Assembly (NCBI GenBank): GCA_025758065.1
Contig: CP107199.1
Coordinates: 3,445,501 to 3,509,500 of the forward strand
Length of the DNA: 64,000 nt
Source of the DNA: Lachnospiraceae bacterium
GTDB taxonomy: Bacteria; Bacillota; Clostridia; Lachnospirales; Lachnospiraceae
Direction of reading: 5' to 3'
Each line of letters opens with the position of its first letter. Position 1 is the stretch's first letter. A model generated the notes under the pieces. The model saw only the letters and a list, made by a program, of their open reading frames with translations, was not told the DNA's origin and ran no database searches. A program made the translations under genes and the position numbers. Shown piece by piece: positions 49,188-58,814 of this stretch.

Positions 49188-50318
49188 TCAATTGCTGATG
49201 GTGGCTTGACCGTTCATCAGCATAGGTAGCAACCAATCACGTAAAGTTGAAAGCTCGATATTTTCCTGCTGATTTTTGATAATTATCTTTCTTACTTTTT
49301 CAGCATAACTTTCAAAAGCATTCAATTCTGTTGTTGAAGGTACTTTTAAGGAATATAGTGTTAAGTTTTCTCTTGTAAGTTGTGGTTGTGCCGAACCTGA
49401 ACATAAATAGTTTGGATTTTTTGCAAGCAAATAATAATAAAGATATTCTCTATACGGGAAATCAGAATGCGGTTTTACCACCATTGCGTTCCCAGTAATC
49501 CAAGAAAACGGTAATGTCATCTGAATAGAGCCGCAGCTTGCTCCTCTACAAGCGACAGCTATTTCAGACTCGGAATGATTATATTGATTGTATTTTCCAA
49601 TAATTCCGTTTGCTCCATACACAAAATAGTTCCCGTCTGCAATTAAATCTTTTCCACTAATTGTTTTCGGCTGATACATTTCGGAAAGTTCTGCTAATGA
49701 TTGCTGTTTCCATTCAGTATTTGCATTTTGCAAAAACTGAAATGTAAAAATTGTTTTTATTTGCTGCTCTAAATTATCGTTTATCTTATTATTTGTTCGG
49801 ATTTTCATTTCCATTTTATATAATAAATCGCCTATTCTTACCTGTTCTTCATAATCAGGCAAATATAAATACAAAAATGAAAACATATCCTCATTAAAAC
49901 TTGCTCTCAAAGTCATTATCGTATTGCAATCTAATACTTTACGAAAATACTTACTTCTCAAAAAGAAAGCAATATACTTTGAGTACACTATTCCCGTTGT
50001 TTTCGGTCTTAGTCTTTTTACAAAGCCACTAAAAGTTGCTTTCGGATAGTCTTTAACAGCAACACAACTCATTGCCAAAGCATCAACGGTTTCACTTGTT
50101 CTTGTAATAAACACATCATCTTTTTTTACAGAAAATATTTCTTGCTCTTTAAGAGATGTATCCATCAAATCTGGTAATTCTTCAGGCAAAAAATAATTAT
50201 TAAACACGGTGCTAAATGATATAAACGGGGAACCGTGTCCTGCTTGTTCTTTTGATGAAGATATACCTGAACTCATTTCATATAAATCACTAAATTTGTA
50301 CTTTGTAAGTTTACTCAT
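49188..50318 (-). CDS. hsdS: Type I restriction specificity subunit, expressed copy
   Basis: A 376-aa HsdS with two target-recognition domains (SDLYEMSSGISSSKEQAGHG to about residue 170, and LSEMYQPKTISGKDLIADGN from about 200), each followed by a conserved helix (IGDLLYKMEMKIRTNNKIND, then YAEKVRKIIIKNQQENIELS). The central helix contains KINDNLEQQIK, encoded by site D. It overlaps the hsdM stop by 8 bases. It defines which DNA sequence the type I enzyme reads; inversion at D would exchange the second domain. Confidence 0.9.
   Translation of the reverse strand: MSKLTKYKFSDLYEMSSGISSSKEQAGHGSPFISFSTVFNNYFLPEELPDLMDTSLKEQEIFSVKKDDVFITRTSETVDALAMSCVAVKDYPKATFSGFVKRLRPKTTGIVYSKYIAFFLRSKYFRKVLDCNTIMTLRASFNEDMFSFLYLYLPDYEEQVRIGDLLYKMEMKIRTNNKINDNLEQQIKTIFTFQFLQNANTEWKQQSLAELSEMYQPKTISGKDLIADGNYFVYGANGIIGKYNQYNHSESEIAVACRGASCGSIQMTLPFSWITGNAMVVKPHSDFPYREYLYYYLLAKNPNYLCSGSAQPQLTRENLTLYSLKVPSTTELNAFESYAEKVRKIIIKNQQENIELSTLRDWLLPMLMNGQATISN
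49770..49783 (-). repeat. Inversion site D inside hsdS
   Basis: TAAATTATCGTTTA on the plus strand, encoding INDNL in the central conserved helix of HsdS. Confidence 0.8.
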
Positions 50319-51945
50319 ACTTTACCTTCTTTAACTGCTCCATAATTTCCGTTTTCAGTTTGTCGCCCTCTGCAAAATATTCCTGTAACTTCTCTGCATA
50401 GGCATTCATACGAGCATTAAACTCGTCCTGTGACAATTCAACATATTCGATTTTTACATCAAAATATTGTCCAGCCGCAAGCGAATACTTCTTTTCTTTG
50501 ATTTCATCATAGGTAACAGCAACTGAAAAATCATCAACAGCTTCTTTATTAAGAAATGTATCGACAATTTTATCAATCTCAAAATCACGAAGTCTGCGTT
50601 TCTGATTATTACCGTCTTTATATTCTTCTCCCAGTTTTGAAGCATCTATCAATACAACCTTATCTGTTTTTCTTGAATTATCAAAAAATAATACTGATAC
50701 ATTAGTTCCGGTATTAGCAAATACATTGGAAGGCATACTAATACAGCCATAAACGATATGTTCATCTACAATATGTTGTAGTATCTTCTTTTCTACACCT
50801 GACTTTGCGGTTACAAATCCGGTAGGAACTACAATCGCACCTTTTCCGGTTGATTTCAATGAATTAAGAACGTGCTGAATGAACAACGTATAAATTGCCA
50901 TACTCTCTTTCTTCTTGGCTGGTACTTTCGGAACTCCCGCCCAAAAACGAACAGGCATTGCTGCTATACGTTCTCTTGTATCTGAGAAATCCATCTTAAA
51001 AGGCGGATTTGAAACTACATAATCAAAAGTTCTTAATTCCTGTCCATTATCACTCTTGTGATACGGAGCAATCAGTGTATCTCCCTGAATTGCGTGGTCA
51101 AGAGAAGATACCAAACTGTTCAGGATAAGATTAAGTTTTAACATTTTATTGCTTCGCTGTGAAATATCCTGAGCAAAAATAGTACACTTATCTTCGCCAA
51201 TTTTATGGGCAAGAGCCATCAAAAGTGTTCCTGTTCCGGCTGATGGGTCATAACACTCAATACTATGTAAATCAGTTGCATTTCCAACAAGCAATCTTGC
51301 CATAATCGTTGCAATAGCGTGAGGAGTATAATACTCTGCATACTTACCACCGCCTGCGGTATTGTAGTCCTTTATCAGATATTCAAATATATCTGCGAAG
51401 AAATCATAGTGCTTCTCAAATGCTTCTTCAAAAGAGAAATTTACTAACTTGTCAACCAACGCACGGGCAAAAGGTGCTCTTGCTGTATCGTCTGTTACAT
51501 ACTGTGTCAGCTTTTCAAAAAGCGGTATTTTCGTGTTCTGAGCAGTTTGTGTTGAAAATATATCAATATTCTTATCTGCTATATCTGTCATCGTGCTGTC
51601 AAAGATTAAATCAAAATCGCCTTTTGCCTGCTGATTCCATAAGTTGGCAATAAGATGTTCCGGATTAAGTAATGGAATATCTGACGGTAAACTATCAAAA
51701 ATATCCAAGCGGTCATCTTCTGACATTTCTGCATAAGCAAGTTCCCATTTTTCGGCATTTTTAAGAGCCGTACTTACTTTTTTTACTTCATATCCGAATT
51801 TGTCATTAAGGAACTTATAAAGGAAAACCTGAGTGATAATTTTATATTCGTTACCATCGTTTCCCATACCGTAGGTCTGACAAGTTGCTTTTAAGGCATC
51901 TATCAACTCTATGGTTTTTTCTTTTATCGTCTTTGTTTCTTCCAT
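50311..51945 (-). CDS. hsdM: Type I DNA methyltransferase
   Basis: A 544-aa HsdM with N-terminal helical domain, AdoMet motif CYDPSAGTGTLLMAL (about 230) and catalytic motif FDYVVSNPPFKMDF (about 310, N6-adenine type). The C-terminal coiled region ends the subunit (YFAEGDKLKTEIMEQLKKVK). It is complete and lies 11 bases after hsdR, ahead of hsdS, in one operon. Confidence 0.95.
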   Translation of the reverse strand: MEETKTIKEKTIELIDALKATCQTYGMGNDGNEYKIITQVFLYKFLNDKFGYEVKKVSTALKNAEKWELAYAEMSEDDRLDIFDSLPSDIPLLNPEHLIANLWNQQAKGDFDLIFDSTMTDIADKNIDIFSTQTAQNTKIPLFEKLTQYVTDDTARAPFARALVDKLVNFSFEEAFEKHYDFFADIFEYLIKDYNTAGGGKYAEYYTPHAIATIMARLLVGNATDLHSIECYDPSAGTGTLLMALAHKIGEDKCTIFAQDISQRSNKMLKLNLILNSLVSSLDHAIQGDTLIAPYHKSDNGQELRTFDYVVSNPPFKMDFSDTRERIAAMPVRFWAGVPKVPAKKKESMAIYTLFIQHVLNSLKSTGKGAIVVPTGFVTAKSGVEKKILQHIVDEHIVYGCISMPSNVFANTGTNVSVLFFDNSRKTDKVVLIDASKLGEEYKDGNNQKRRLRDFEIDKIVDTFLNKEAVDDFSVAVTYDEIKEKKYSLAAGQYFDVKIEYVELSQDEFNARMNAYAEKLQEYFAEGDKLKTEIMEQLKKVKYE

Positions 51946-51956
51946 TGTGTTCTCCT

Positions 51957-54900
51957 TTATGCCACTGAATAAGTCTGGTTGTACTGGTCAAGATACTGTT
52001 TTGTAATCCTGCTCTGTATAAATACTCTATCCTCACGAGCACTTGCTACTCCCAACTTATCAATGCCTGCTTTTATTTGTGTCATAACTGTTCTCTCAAA
52101 ATATGCGTCTTTCTTCAATATATCATTTCTGTCATACACTTTCTGGTCAATATCAGACTTAATAGAAAGCAAAACATTCATAATAGACATATCATACTCT
52201 GAAACAATCGGCTGTTTATTTGCTGCTTTTCGAGCAAGATTTTCTTCCCTGATTCTTTTATGAACCCTTGCGAATTTCGCATCGCCATTGTATTTTCTCA
52301 GCAGAACCGTGTTTTTCTTCTGCAATTCATCAAGCTTTTTCAGAATATCTTCCAGTTCTTTTCCTTGCTCCTCAATCTCAGATACACTCTTAGGTTCAAA
52401 ACCGTGTTGCTTGAAGCGAAGCAAAAATGCTTCCTGCAAAGTAATAAACTCAGGGTCATCAGGGTCGATATTCTGTGTAAAAGCACGAACAGTCTTTTTA
52501 TACTTTTCTGTTACTGCGTCTTTACCACCGACGATTTTCAATTCTTCTTCACTGATTTTGCTGAAATTAAATGTAATATCCTCCATTGCTTCATTGACAA
52601 GCAATTTCGTGGTATCATCACTTGCAAAAAGTTCTTTCTGATTTATATTATCAATATGATGTTGCACCTCTGAAATCAATGAAGGCAACTTTGTTAATTC
52701 CATTTTTGCAAATGTTTCCTTCAACTCATCATCGCCAAAGGTTCTTACCAAATTACAACAGTCACGAGCAGCAATAAGAATTTTTTTAAGTTTGAGCAAT
52801 TCCTGCTTATCCTCAATCGTGGATATTTCCGAGCTAAATTCTTCCGCATTATCTGTGGTATAGTTAAAAAGAACCTGCTGCACTTCCTGCATTTGTTTAA
52901 TAAGTTCTGCCGGGTCTTCAATAACCTGTTTGAATGTATCTGTTTCATTTCCCGCACCAACTTCATTCGGGTCATTAAAACGGTTCAGCTCTTTAAGGTA
53001 CGCTTCATTTGTTTCCTCAAAGTTCCTTTTTATATTGGCAAAATCAATGACATATCCATAATGGTTTTCTTTATATGGTCTGTTGACTCTTGTAATTGCC
53101 TGCAACAGATTATGGTCTTTCAATTTTCTTCCAAAATACAGACGTTTCAATCTTGGTGCATCAAATCCGGTAAGAAGCATATTGAAAACGATAAGAATAT
53201 CAACTGTCATATTATTTTTGAAGTCGTCAATAATCTTATCTCTCGTATCCTTATCATCACTATCGTGAAGTATAAGTCCAGCTCGCAAATGACTTTTCAT
53301 AGAAGCGTCTTTATTTAGTTCCGCTTGAATTTCATCAAAATATGCAAACAGCTTCCTTGCCTGCTCACTTGTTTCACAAATGACCATACCGCCAAGCGTA
53401 TTATCTCCCTGAATTTGTCTAAATCTCTTTAGGTCAGAAATAATATACCTAAGCAACTCTTTGACATAATTATCGTGTTCAACAATCTGACTTTTCTTTA
53501 CATCTTTCTTTTCTACCAAGGTTTCAAGTTTTTCGTAAATTTCAGAAAGTCGCTCTTTATACTGAGTTTCTATATCCTCACGGATAATTTTCAAAGTATA
53601 TCCATCTAAAATTGATTTGTCGTAATAGTATGTATGAATATAATTACCAAAAACTCTCCAAGATTCTCTTTCTTCTTTCAAAAGCGGGGTTCCTGTCAAA
53701 GCAATCTTTATAGCATTTTTATCCGCATCAAGAAGATTAGCCAAGAATGAGCCTTCTGGTTTATACCCTCTATGTGCTTCATCAATAATAAACACTCTCT
53801 GCAAATTCGTTGCATACGCAGGAAGGTCAACTTTTGACCTATCTTCAGCAAAACGCTGTATATTTACAACTGTAATTTCAGGTTTTCCCGTATTTCCCTC
53901 TTGTGCCTGATTGTTACGGAACTGCTCCATAAGTTCAGCACGGGAACTTGCCGTTTTTACAACCAATCCACGAGCTTCAAATTCTTCTGAAGCCTGTTTC
54001 AACAAATCAAGACGGTCAACAATGAAATAAAACTTTGCAACTTTATTTTGCTTGCTGAAATAGTCAGAAAGAACATAAGTAAGATAATAAGAAAGGGCTG
54101 TCTTTCCACTACCTTGAGTATGCCATATAACACCTGAATTGACACCTTCATCAATCTTACTTCTTACTGTTAAGGCAGCAAACATCTGTTGATAACGCAT
54201 TATATGTTTCTGCTCAATAAACTCTATCTTGCCATTTATTTCTTTATGAAAACGAACATAGGCAATTCCATATTTCAATATAAATAGCAATCTTTCAGGA
54301 CTGCACATAGATGTCAGTACACGGTTGGTCGGTGTATAAGTATCTAAATTTGTTTGATATTCCGGAGAAGTATGAATAACCTGACAATTAAAGTCAGTCA
54401 ATATCTTCTTTTCAACAATCGGGTCAATATCCTTATATGGGAAATCTGCATTATAAGGTGCAATATCCAAATTAGTAGGATTTTCTTCTCTAAAACAGTT
54501 GAACGGTGCAGACTGTTTTGCTGTCGTACAATAGAATGCTCCCTGAACCGGAACAATACCACCCATAGTGTCATATTCCATATTATTAGAGAAAATCATC
54601 AACTGTGTAATATTCAAAAATCTCCTAAATTTTTTATTAGGAAATCTCTTTTGGTTCATTCTCTTGCTTTCTGCAACCATACCACCGTGATTATTCGGCT
54701 TCTTTACTTCAATAAATACAAGCGGAAGTCCATTCACAAACAGTGTAATATCCGGTCTAAATTCATCTTGGTCACGCTTACAGGTGAACTCGGCGGTAAA
54801 ATGATATGTATTATTCTTTGGATTCTCAAAATCCACCAATCTAACAGGCGAAACAGACGATAAACGCTCGTAAAAACTACGTCCTATATCATCATTATCT

Positions 54901-55142
54901 AATTCCTGCCTAATAGTTTTCAATGTCTGTTCCGCTTCTCCTGCGTGGGTAGGATTAAGCCGTGCGAACTGCTCCTTGAAAACGTTAATTAAAATATTGG
55001 TATCAGGGTCATATACTGTGCTTGCCACATCTTCAGTTATTTTCCCGAAATAGGTATAACCAAGGCGTGTCAAATGAACCATTGCTGGCATTTGAACACG
55101 GGTAGCTTCGTTAAACATATTTTTCTTACCACTTGCCGCCAT
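51957..55142 (-). CDS. hsdR: Type I restriction endonuclease motor subunit
   Basis: A 1061-aa HsdR: nuclease core PDITLFVNGLPLVFIEVKKP (about 130-150), helicase Walker A TQGSGKTALSYYL (about 340), DEAHRG (about 450), LTGTPLL, and the second helicase lobe with FNMLLTGFDAPRLKRLY and AITRVNRPYKENHYG. All motifs are intact. First gene of hsdRMS. It cuts unmodified DNA after translocation. The ArdA protein of element 1 is a predicted inhibitor of this class. Confidence 0.95.
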   Translation of the reverse strand: MAASGKKNMFNEATRVQMPAMVHLTRLGYTYFGKITEDVASTVYDPDTNILINVFKEQFARLNPTHAGEAEQTLKTIRQELDNDDIGRSFYERLSSVSPVRLVDFENPKNNTYHFTAEFTCKRDQDEFRPDITLFVNGLPLVFIEVKKPNNHGGMVAESKRMNQKRFPNKKFRRFLNITQLMIFSNNMEYDTMGGIVPVQGAFYCTTAKQSAPFNCFREENPTNLDIAPYNADFPYKDIDPIVEKKILTDFNCQVIHTSPEYQTNLDTYTPTNRVLTSMCSPERLLFILKYGIAYVRFHKEINGKIEFIEQKHIMRYQQMFAALTVRSKIDEGVNSGVIWHTQGSGKTALSYYLTYVLSDYFSKQNKVAKFYFIVDRLDLLKQASEEFEARGLVVKTASSRAELMEQFRNNQAQEGNTGKPEITVVNIQRFAEDRSKVDLPAYATNLQRVFIIDEAHRGYKPEGSFLANLLDADKNAIKIALTGTPLLKEERESWRVFGNYIHTYYYDKSILDGYTLKIIREDIETQYKERLSEIYEKLETLVEKKDVKKSQIVEHDNYVKELLRYIISDLKRFRQIQGDNTLGGMVICETSEQARKLFAYFDEIQAELNKDASMKSHLRAGLILHDSDDKDTRDKIIDDFKNNMTVDILIVFNMLLTGFDAPRLKRLYFGRKLKDHNLLQAITRVNRPYKENHYGYVIDFANIKRNFEETNEAYLKELNRFNDPNEVGAGNETDTFKQVIEDPAELIKQMQEVQQVLFNYTTDNAEEFSSEISTIEDKQELLKLKKILIAARDCCNLVRTFGDDELKETFAKMELTKLPSLISEVQHHIDNINQKELFASDDTTKLLVNEAMEDITFNFSKISEEELKIVGGKDAVTEKYKKTVRAFTQNIDPDDPEFITLQEAFLLRFKQHGFEPKSVSEIEEQGKELEDILKKLDELQKKNTVLLRKYNGDAKFARVHKRIREENLARKAANKQPIVSEYDMSIMNVLLSIKSDIDQKVYDRNDILKKDAYFERTVMTQIKAGIDKLGVASAREDRVFIQSRITKQYLDQYNQTYSVA

Positions 55143-55159
55143 CTTCAGACCTCCTCATA

Positions 55160-55366
55160 TCATTCGTCTAATATGACTTCACATACATCGCCAATATCAC
55201 AATGAAATACTTTGCAAATTCTCATAAGCACATCAAGGGATACTGTTTCATTCTTATTTAATTTTGTTGCAACAGACGATGAAATCTCCGCAGCACGCAT
55301 TAAATCTTGTCTTTTCATTTGATTATCAATCATAAGTTTTTGAAGTTTGTTGTAGCTTATTCTCAT
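55160..55366 (-). CDS. Small XRE-family regulator
   Basis: A 68-aa helix-turn-helix protein: YNKLQKLMIDNQMKRQDLMR, AAEISSSVATKLNKNETVSL, DVLMRICKVFHCDIGDVCEV. It is 17 bases upstream of hsdR on the same strand and probably controls the restriction operon, delaying HsdR expression as controller proteins do (inference). Confidence 0.85.
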   Translation of the reverse strand: MRISYNKLQKLMIDNQMKRQDLMRAAEISSSVATKLNKNETVSLDVLMRICKVFHCDIGDVCEVILDE

Positions 55367-55553
55367 CTGTAACGCTCCTTCGTATTCTCCGTTCCTTTTG
55401 GTTACAGTTACTCATTTGACATTATACTATGAATAATCTATTTTTTCAAGATATAGGGGTTTATTTGCAACTCCTATCCGACAAGGTGTCACTTTTTGCA
55501 AACACCTAATGCAACTCTTCTAAAGAATAATAAAAATGAGATGCCGAAGCACC

Positions 55554-55769
55554 TCAATTATACATTCTATTATTAACATTCAATGCAATCATTGCTATGA
55601 CCTTTTCTATCGGCGGCTCTTTTCCGTCCGGTGCAACTGCTTTCCAAAAAGCGATTGCTTCCGGTTCAGCACTTTTCATTGCTTCCCGAATGGCAAACTG
55701 CATTTCCTCTTTTACTGCTTTTTCGGTTGTTCCATTTTCTTTTGCTATTTGTCTGAAAATGTCGTTCAC
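55554..55769 (-). CDS. Small helical protein with Spo0A-C-like start, 71 aa
   Basis: The first half (FRQIAKENGTTEKAVKEEMQ, FAIREAMKS) resembles the DNA-binding helices of the Spo0A C-terminal domain; the second half is short. Such mini-Spo0A-like proteins occur in clostridial mobile elements. The resemblance is weak. GGAGG lies upstream of the ATG. Confidence 0.5.
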   Translation of the reverse strand: MNDIFRQIAKENGTTEKAVKEEMQFAIREAMKSAEPEAIAFWKAVAPDGKEPPIEKVIAMIALNVNNRMYN

Positions 55770-55923
55770 TTCTACTTCCTCCTATGTCTATTAGTATGTG
55801 TCTATCACTGACAGTTGTTGTTATAGCATATTTTCTCTGTCGAAGTCCCGAAAAATTTGTCGATAGCAGAAATTTTTTATACTGAAAAAAGAAAGCTCGT
55901 CGATTAGGACGAACTTCTGTGTT

Positions 55924-56262
55924 TTATGGAAGTATTTGCTTTGACTGCTTCACAAGTGTATCTATGACTTCATAAATTCTGTTTCTATCTTCAGGAGCAA
56001 GTTTTTCAAGCTTCTCATTCAGCATTGAGTTCTTGACTGTATATCCCGTTTCCAGAACATCTGTAAGAACCATATCCGATGATACACCTAAAGCATTTAC
56101 TATCTTTATGAAAGTTTCGAGTGACGGAATTTTCTCTCCACGCTCAACCATACCAATATAATTTGTTGTCAAATCTGTTTTCTCAGCCAAATCTTCTTGG
56201 CGTAATTTCCTCGCAAGTCGGAACTTTCTTATATTCTTGCCGATTGTATCGAGCTTCATCAC
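55924..56262 (-). CDS. XRE-family regulator, 112 aa
   Basis: Helix-turn-helix with IGKNIRKFRLARKLRQEDLA, EKTDLTTNYIGMVERGEKIP, SLETFIKIVNALGVSSDMVL and a helical tail for dimerisation. GGGAGGTG precedes the start codon. The divergent region 56263-56484 contains repeated AATAGTTGG and CTATTAGTT, likely its operators. Confidence 0.87.
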   Translation of the reverse strand: MMKLDTIGKNIRKFRLARKLRQEDLAEKTDLTTNYIGMVERGEKIPSLETFIKIVNALGVSSDMVLTDVLETGYTVKNSMLNEKLEKLAPEDRNRIYEVIDTLVKQSKQILP

Positions 56263-56484
56263 ATCACCTCCCTTAGTGTGTTTCCATAACTAATAGTATA
56301 GATTAAGTCGATTTCAAATCACACGCACCCAAAGGAAGTCAAACCAACTATTAGTGATGATTCCCAACTATTTTTATGTTATACTATAAAAGTAGTAATT
56401 CACGATTGTTAATGGCGAAAGACAAATCACAACCCAAGAGCCAAGTTAAACAATCTCCATAGAATAAACTTAGGGGTAAAAGGA

Positions 56485-56937
56485 ATGGACGAACAAAAGA
56501 TAATATTCAGTAATCGGTTTGAAAAAGAGAAATTTGAGGATTACAAAACAGATTTGGGAACTGACAGCTCAGTCACTCCCGACTTTACGGAAGCTGATGA
56601 TTGTTTAAAATTTATACAGAAGAACCGCAGAAGTGTTCCAAGTAAAGAGCGAATTGCTGACAAGGATAAATTTATCAAAACCGTTTACGAACTATCCAAT
56701 AGCTTTGAAATTGACGCTGACCTGATAGAATTTGCCGAGGGATATATCGCCAACATCTATGTAGATTATGCCTGCTACACTGGATATATCAAGAAGCTGT
56801 TAGCAATTCTTTTTATCCTTGCCGATGATATTTCCTTTTTAGACGGCAGTAAAGAAAATGCCGATATGCTTTTCAGCTTCACTTATCACACACACCATAT
56901 TTTCCTGAATAACAGAGAAACAACTGATTTCTCATAA
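56485..56937 (+). CDS. Hypothetical protein of conjugative elements, 150 aa
   Basis: A hydrophilic N-terminus (EKFEDYKTDLGTDSSVTPDF) and a helical C-terminus with YTGYIKKLLAILFILADDIS. Not membrane-spanning by length. AAAAGGA is 3 bases from the ATG, an unusually short spacing. It is the only plus-strand gene in this part and is divergent from the XRE gene, so probably regulated by it. Family not recognised. Confidence 0.55.
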   Translation: MDEQKIIFSNRFEKEKFEDYKTDLGTDSSVTPDFTEADDCLKFIQKNRRSVPSKERIADKDKFIKTVYELSNSFEIDADLIEFAEGYIANIYVDYACYTGYIKKLLAILFILADDISFLDGSKENADMLFSFTYHTHHIFLNNRETTDFS

Positions 56938-56972
56938 TGTACCCGATGGCTACTCAACTGAGCAGCCATCTT

Positions 56973-56997
56973 TTCAATTTTCCAGACACCGTCTGGA
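56973..56997. terminator. Terminator shared by convergent genes
   Basis: TTCCAGAC-ACC-GTCTGGAA followed by TTTTTAATA; it separates the 150-aa gene from the cell-wall hydrolase remnant. Confidence 0.6.
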
Positions 56998-57001
56998 ATT
57001 T

Positions 57002-57859
57002 TTAATATGCCGGAATACCGTATCCATAGATATTGCTGCTTCCGACTGCGTACTGTCTTTGCTTGCAGGCGTCGCCTGAGTTGCCCTCCACGGTATAAAC
57101 TGTGCCATTCTCACACTTCTCTACGATACCAACGTGGTCTGTTGTACCGTCGCCTTCCCAATCAAAGAAGATAATATCTCCTACCTTTGGTTCATAAGTG
57201 CGGTCTTGCCATTTTCCATTTGACTTAAACCAGTTTGCACCATCCACGCAACCTGCAAATTTCGGAACAAGTCCGCTTTCAATATACCCGCATTGGTCAG
57301 CACACCAAGATACGAAGCAGGCACACCATTCCACTCGACTATTAAAGCCGTACCAGCTCCAATAAGGTTGTCCGCCCTGATTGCCTAGCTGTGTCAAGGC
57401 AACCTCAACAATCGCCTGATTACCTCCGGCAGTAAAGGCTCGCCCATACGGATAGTATCTCAGAACGTGAGCCGGATATTGGGTATCTCCATAACTGTCC
57501 CAACCAAGCCTTTGTGCCTGCTGAGTGGAAAACTCCACTGCATTGGCATAAGAATAACCGCCATACTTTGTTTTTGCCCAAGAAATATACCCATTACCGA
57601 AGTTGTAGCCTTGCAAGGCAAGTTTGATATGCTCCATATCTATCGGACTTTCCACTTCTGCCGAAGTAAGAGCCGCTTTCAATTCCTGAACTCCACACTG
57701 GATAGAATATTCAGGGTCTTTAATTCCATTAGGTTCGTGCGGATACCTTGTATTGAAACTTCCCTCTGCTGCCTGCATAGGGTCAAGTCCTCTGCCACCG
57801 CTTTCCTGCATCATAACCGCCTTGATAAGTTCCACATACTCAGGAATAGCTGACAACAT
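57002..57859 (-). pseudogene. CwlT-type bifunctional cell-wall hydrolase, N-terminally truncated
   Basis: A lysozyme-like domain (AVMMQESGGRGLDPMQAAEG, SIQCGVQELKAALTSAEVES, LALQGYNFGNGYISWAKTKY) is followed by a CHAP/NlpC-type peptidase domain (FNSRVEWCACFVSWCADQCG, GDIIFFDWEGDGTTDHVGIV with Cys and His). These enzymes open the wall for type IV secretion in ICEs such as Tn916. The signal/transmembrane end and the first part of the lysozyme domain are missing: homology begins at IPEYVEL, at the fusion with the adhesin gene (about 57,845). An out-of-frame extension reaches 57997 but is not native. Confidence 0.8.
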
Positions 57860-58814
57860 CCTGCACACTGGAGTTCTGACCGTGTTTACCCTCTGACCAT
57901 ACAACCACACCTCTGCGGACTGCATTTTTCTTCGTTGCGGTAATGGTAAATTCCTTGCTCGGTGCAGTATCCATAGAAACAGTAAGTTTGTTACCATTCA
58001 CAGAAAAACTTACTCCACTGATACTTGCCTTGAAATTATATTTAGACAGCACATTATTGGAGTCTGTCAGAGTAGTTGTGTACTTACTTCCGTTCCACTC
58101 AAGCTCTATTGTCTTTGCCGAACCGGATGATTTATTACAAAAGCTCGGTATGGTCGCATGGTTCTGTACACTCTGCACCATACTGTTGTAATAACTGAAA
58201 ATCTTATTGCGGAGCGGATGCTTTGCATTGATGACATCTTTCACATTGCTGCAACCACTGGCTGCTACATGATTGAAGTTCACATCACGCTCTCCGATAA
58301 CAGTTTCCCAGATAAGAAGCTGTGTGGCATAAGCCTGTGCAATGCTGTTTGCTGCCGCTTCATTCTGTGACCTCCAAGATGTCGAGATTGTCCCACGATA
58401 GCCATACTGTAAAATACGACCAACGAAAAGACGGATTTCATCTCCGGAAATAACCCCGTTGGCTGCAAGGTTATTAAAATAATTTTCGTCATACTTATTC
58501 ATTGTCTGACCGACCTTGAGCGAAACTCCCGGCTCAATACAATAAGCAACATTGCCTGAGTATGAGCCGATAGCCTTTAGATTGGTAAAATTGGAACGTC
58601 CGGTATGCCAACCATTTTTCAAGGTCAAATTGCTATGTCCCCATACCCCATCGTAATTAGCATCGCCATCACGAGGGAAATCGACCATATAAACATCGGC
58701 TTTTTCTCCCGAAGCTGCAAATGCCGTGGTCGAGCCAATGCCTGCAAAAGTGGTCACACACATAAGGGTCGCCAAGAAAAGCGACGTGACTCTTTTGAAT
58801 TTTGACTTTATCAT
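57840..58814 (-). CDS. Thioester-domain surface protein, C-terminally truncated
   Basis: A signal peptide (FKRVTSLFLATLMCVTTFAG) and a thioester domain: the Cys in NVAYCIEPGVS (about 92) and Gln in YATQLLIWETV (about 165) would form the internal Cys-Gln bond used by Gram-positive adhesins to bind host or partner cells covalently. The following beta-domain ends early at GKHGQNSSVQDV and then runs out of frame into the hydrolase gene. Repeats and LPXTG anchor are lost, so it would be secreted, not wall-bound. AGGAGG 7 bases before the ATG at 58814. Confidence 0.8.
   Translation of the reverse strand: MIKSKFKRVTSLFLATLMCVTTFAGIGSTTAFAASGEKADVYMVDFPRDGDANYDGVWGHSNLTLKNGWHTGRSNFTNLKAIGSYSGNVAYCIEPGVSLKVGQTMNKYDENYFNNLAANGVISGDEIRLFVGRILQYGYRGTISTSWRSQNEAAANSIAQAYATQLLIWETVIGERDVNFNHVAASGCSNVKDVINAKHPLRNKIFSYYNSMVQSVQNHATIPSFCNKSSGSAKTIELEWNGSKYTTTLTDSNNVLSKYNFKASISGVSFSVNGNKLTVSMDTAPSKEFTITATKKNAVRRGVVVWSEGKHGQNSSVQDVVSYS

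Noticed and set aside
52893..54863. Several plus-strand open frames of 100-170 codons opposite hsdR
   Set aside because: Shadow frames of a low-GC gene; hydrophobic Ile/Phe/Cys-rich products without domains.
57860..57997. N-terminal extension of the cell-wall hydrolase
   Set aside because: It is an out-of-frame reading of the adhesin gene upstream of the deletion junction, not native protein.
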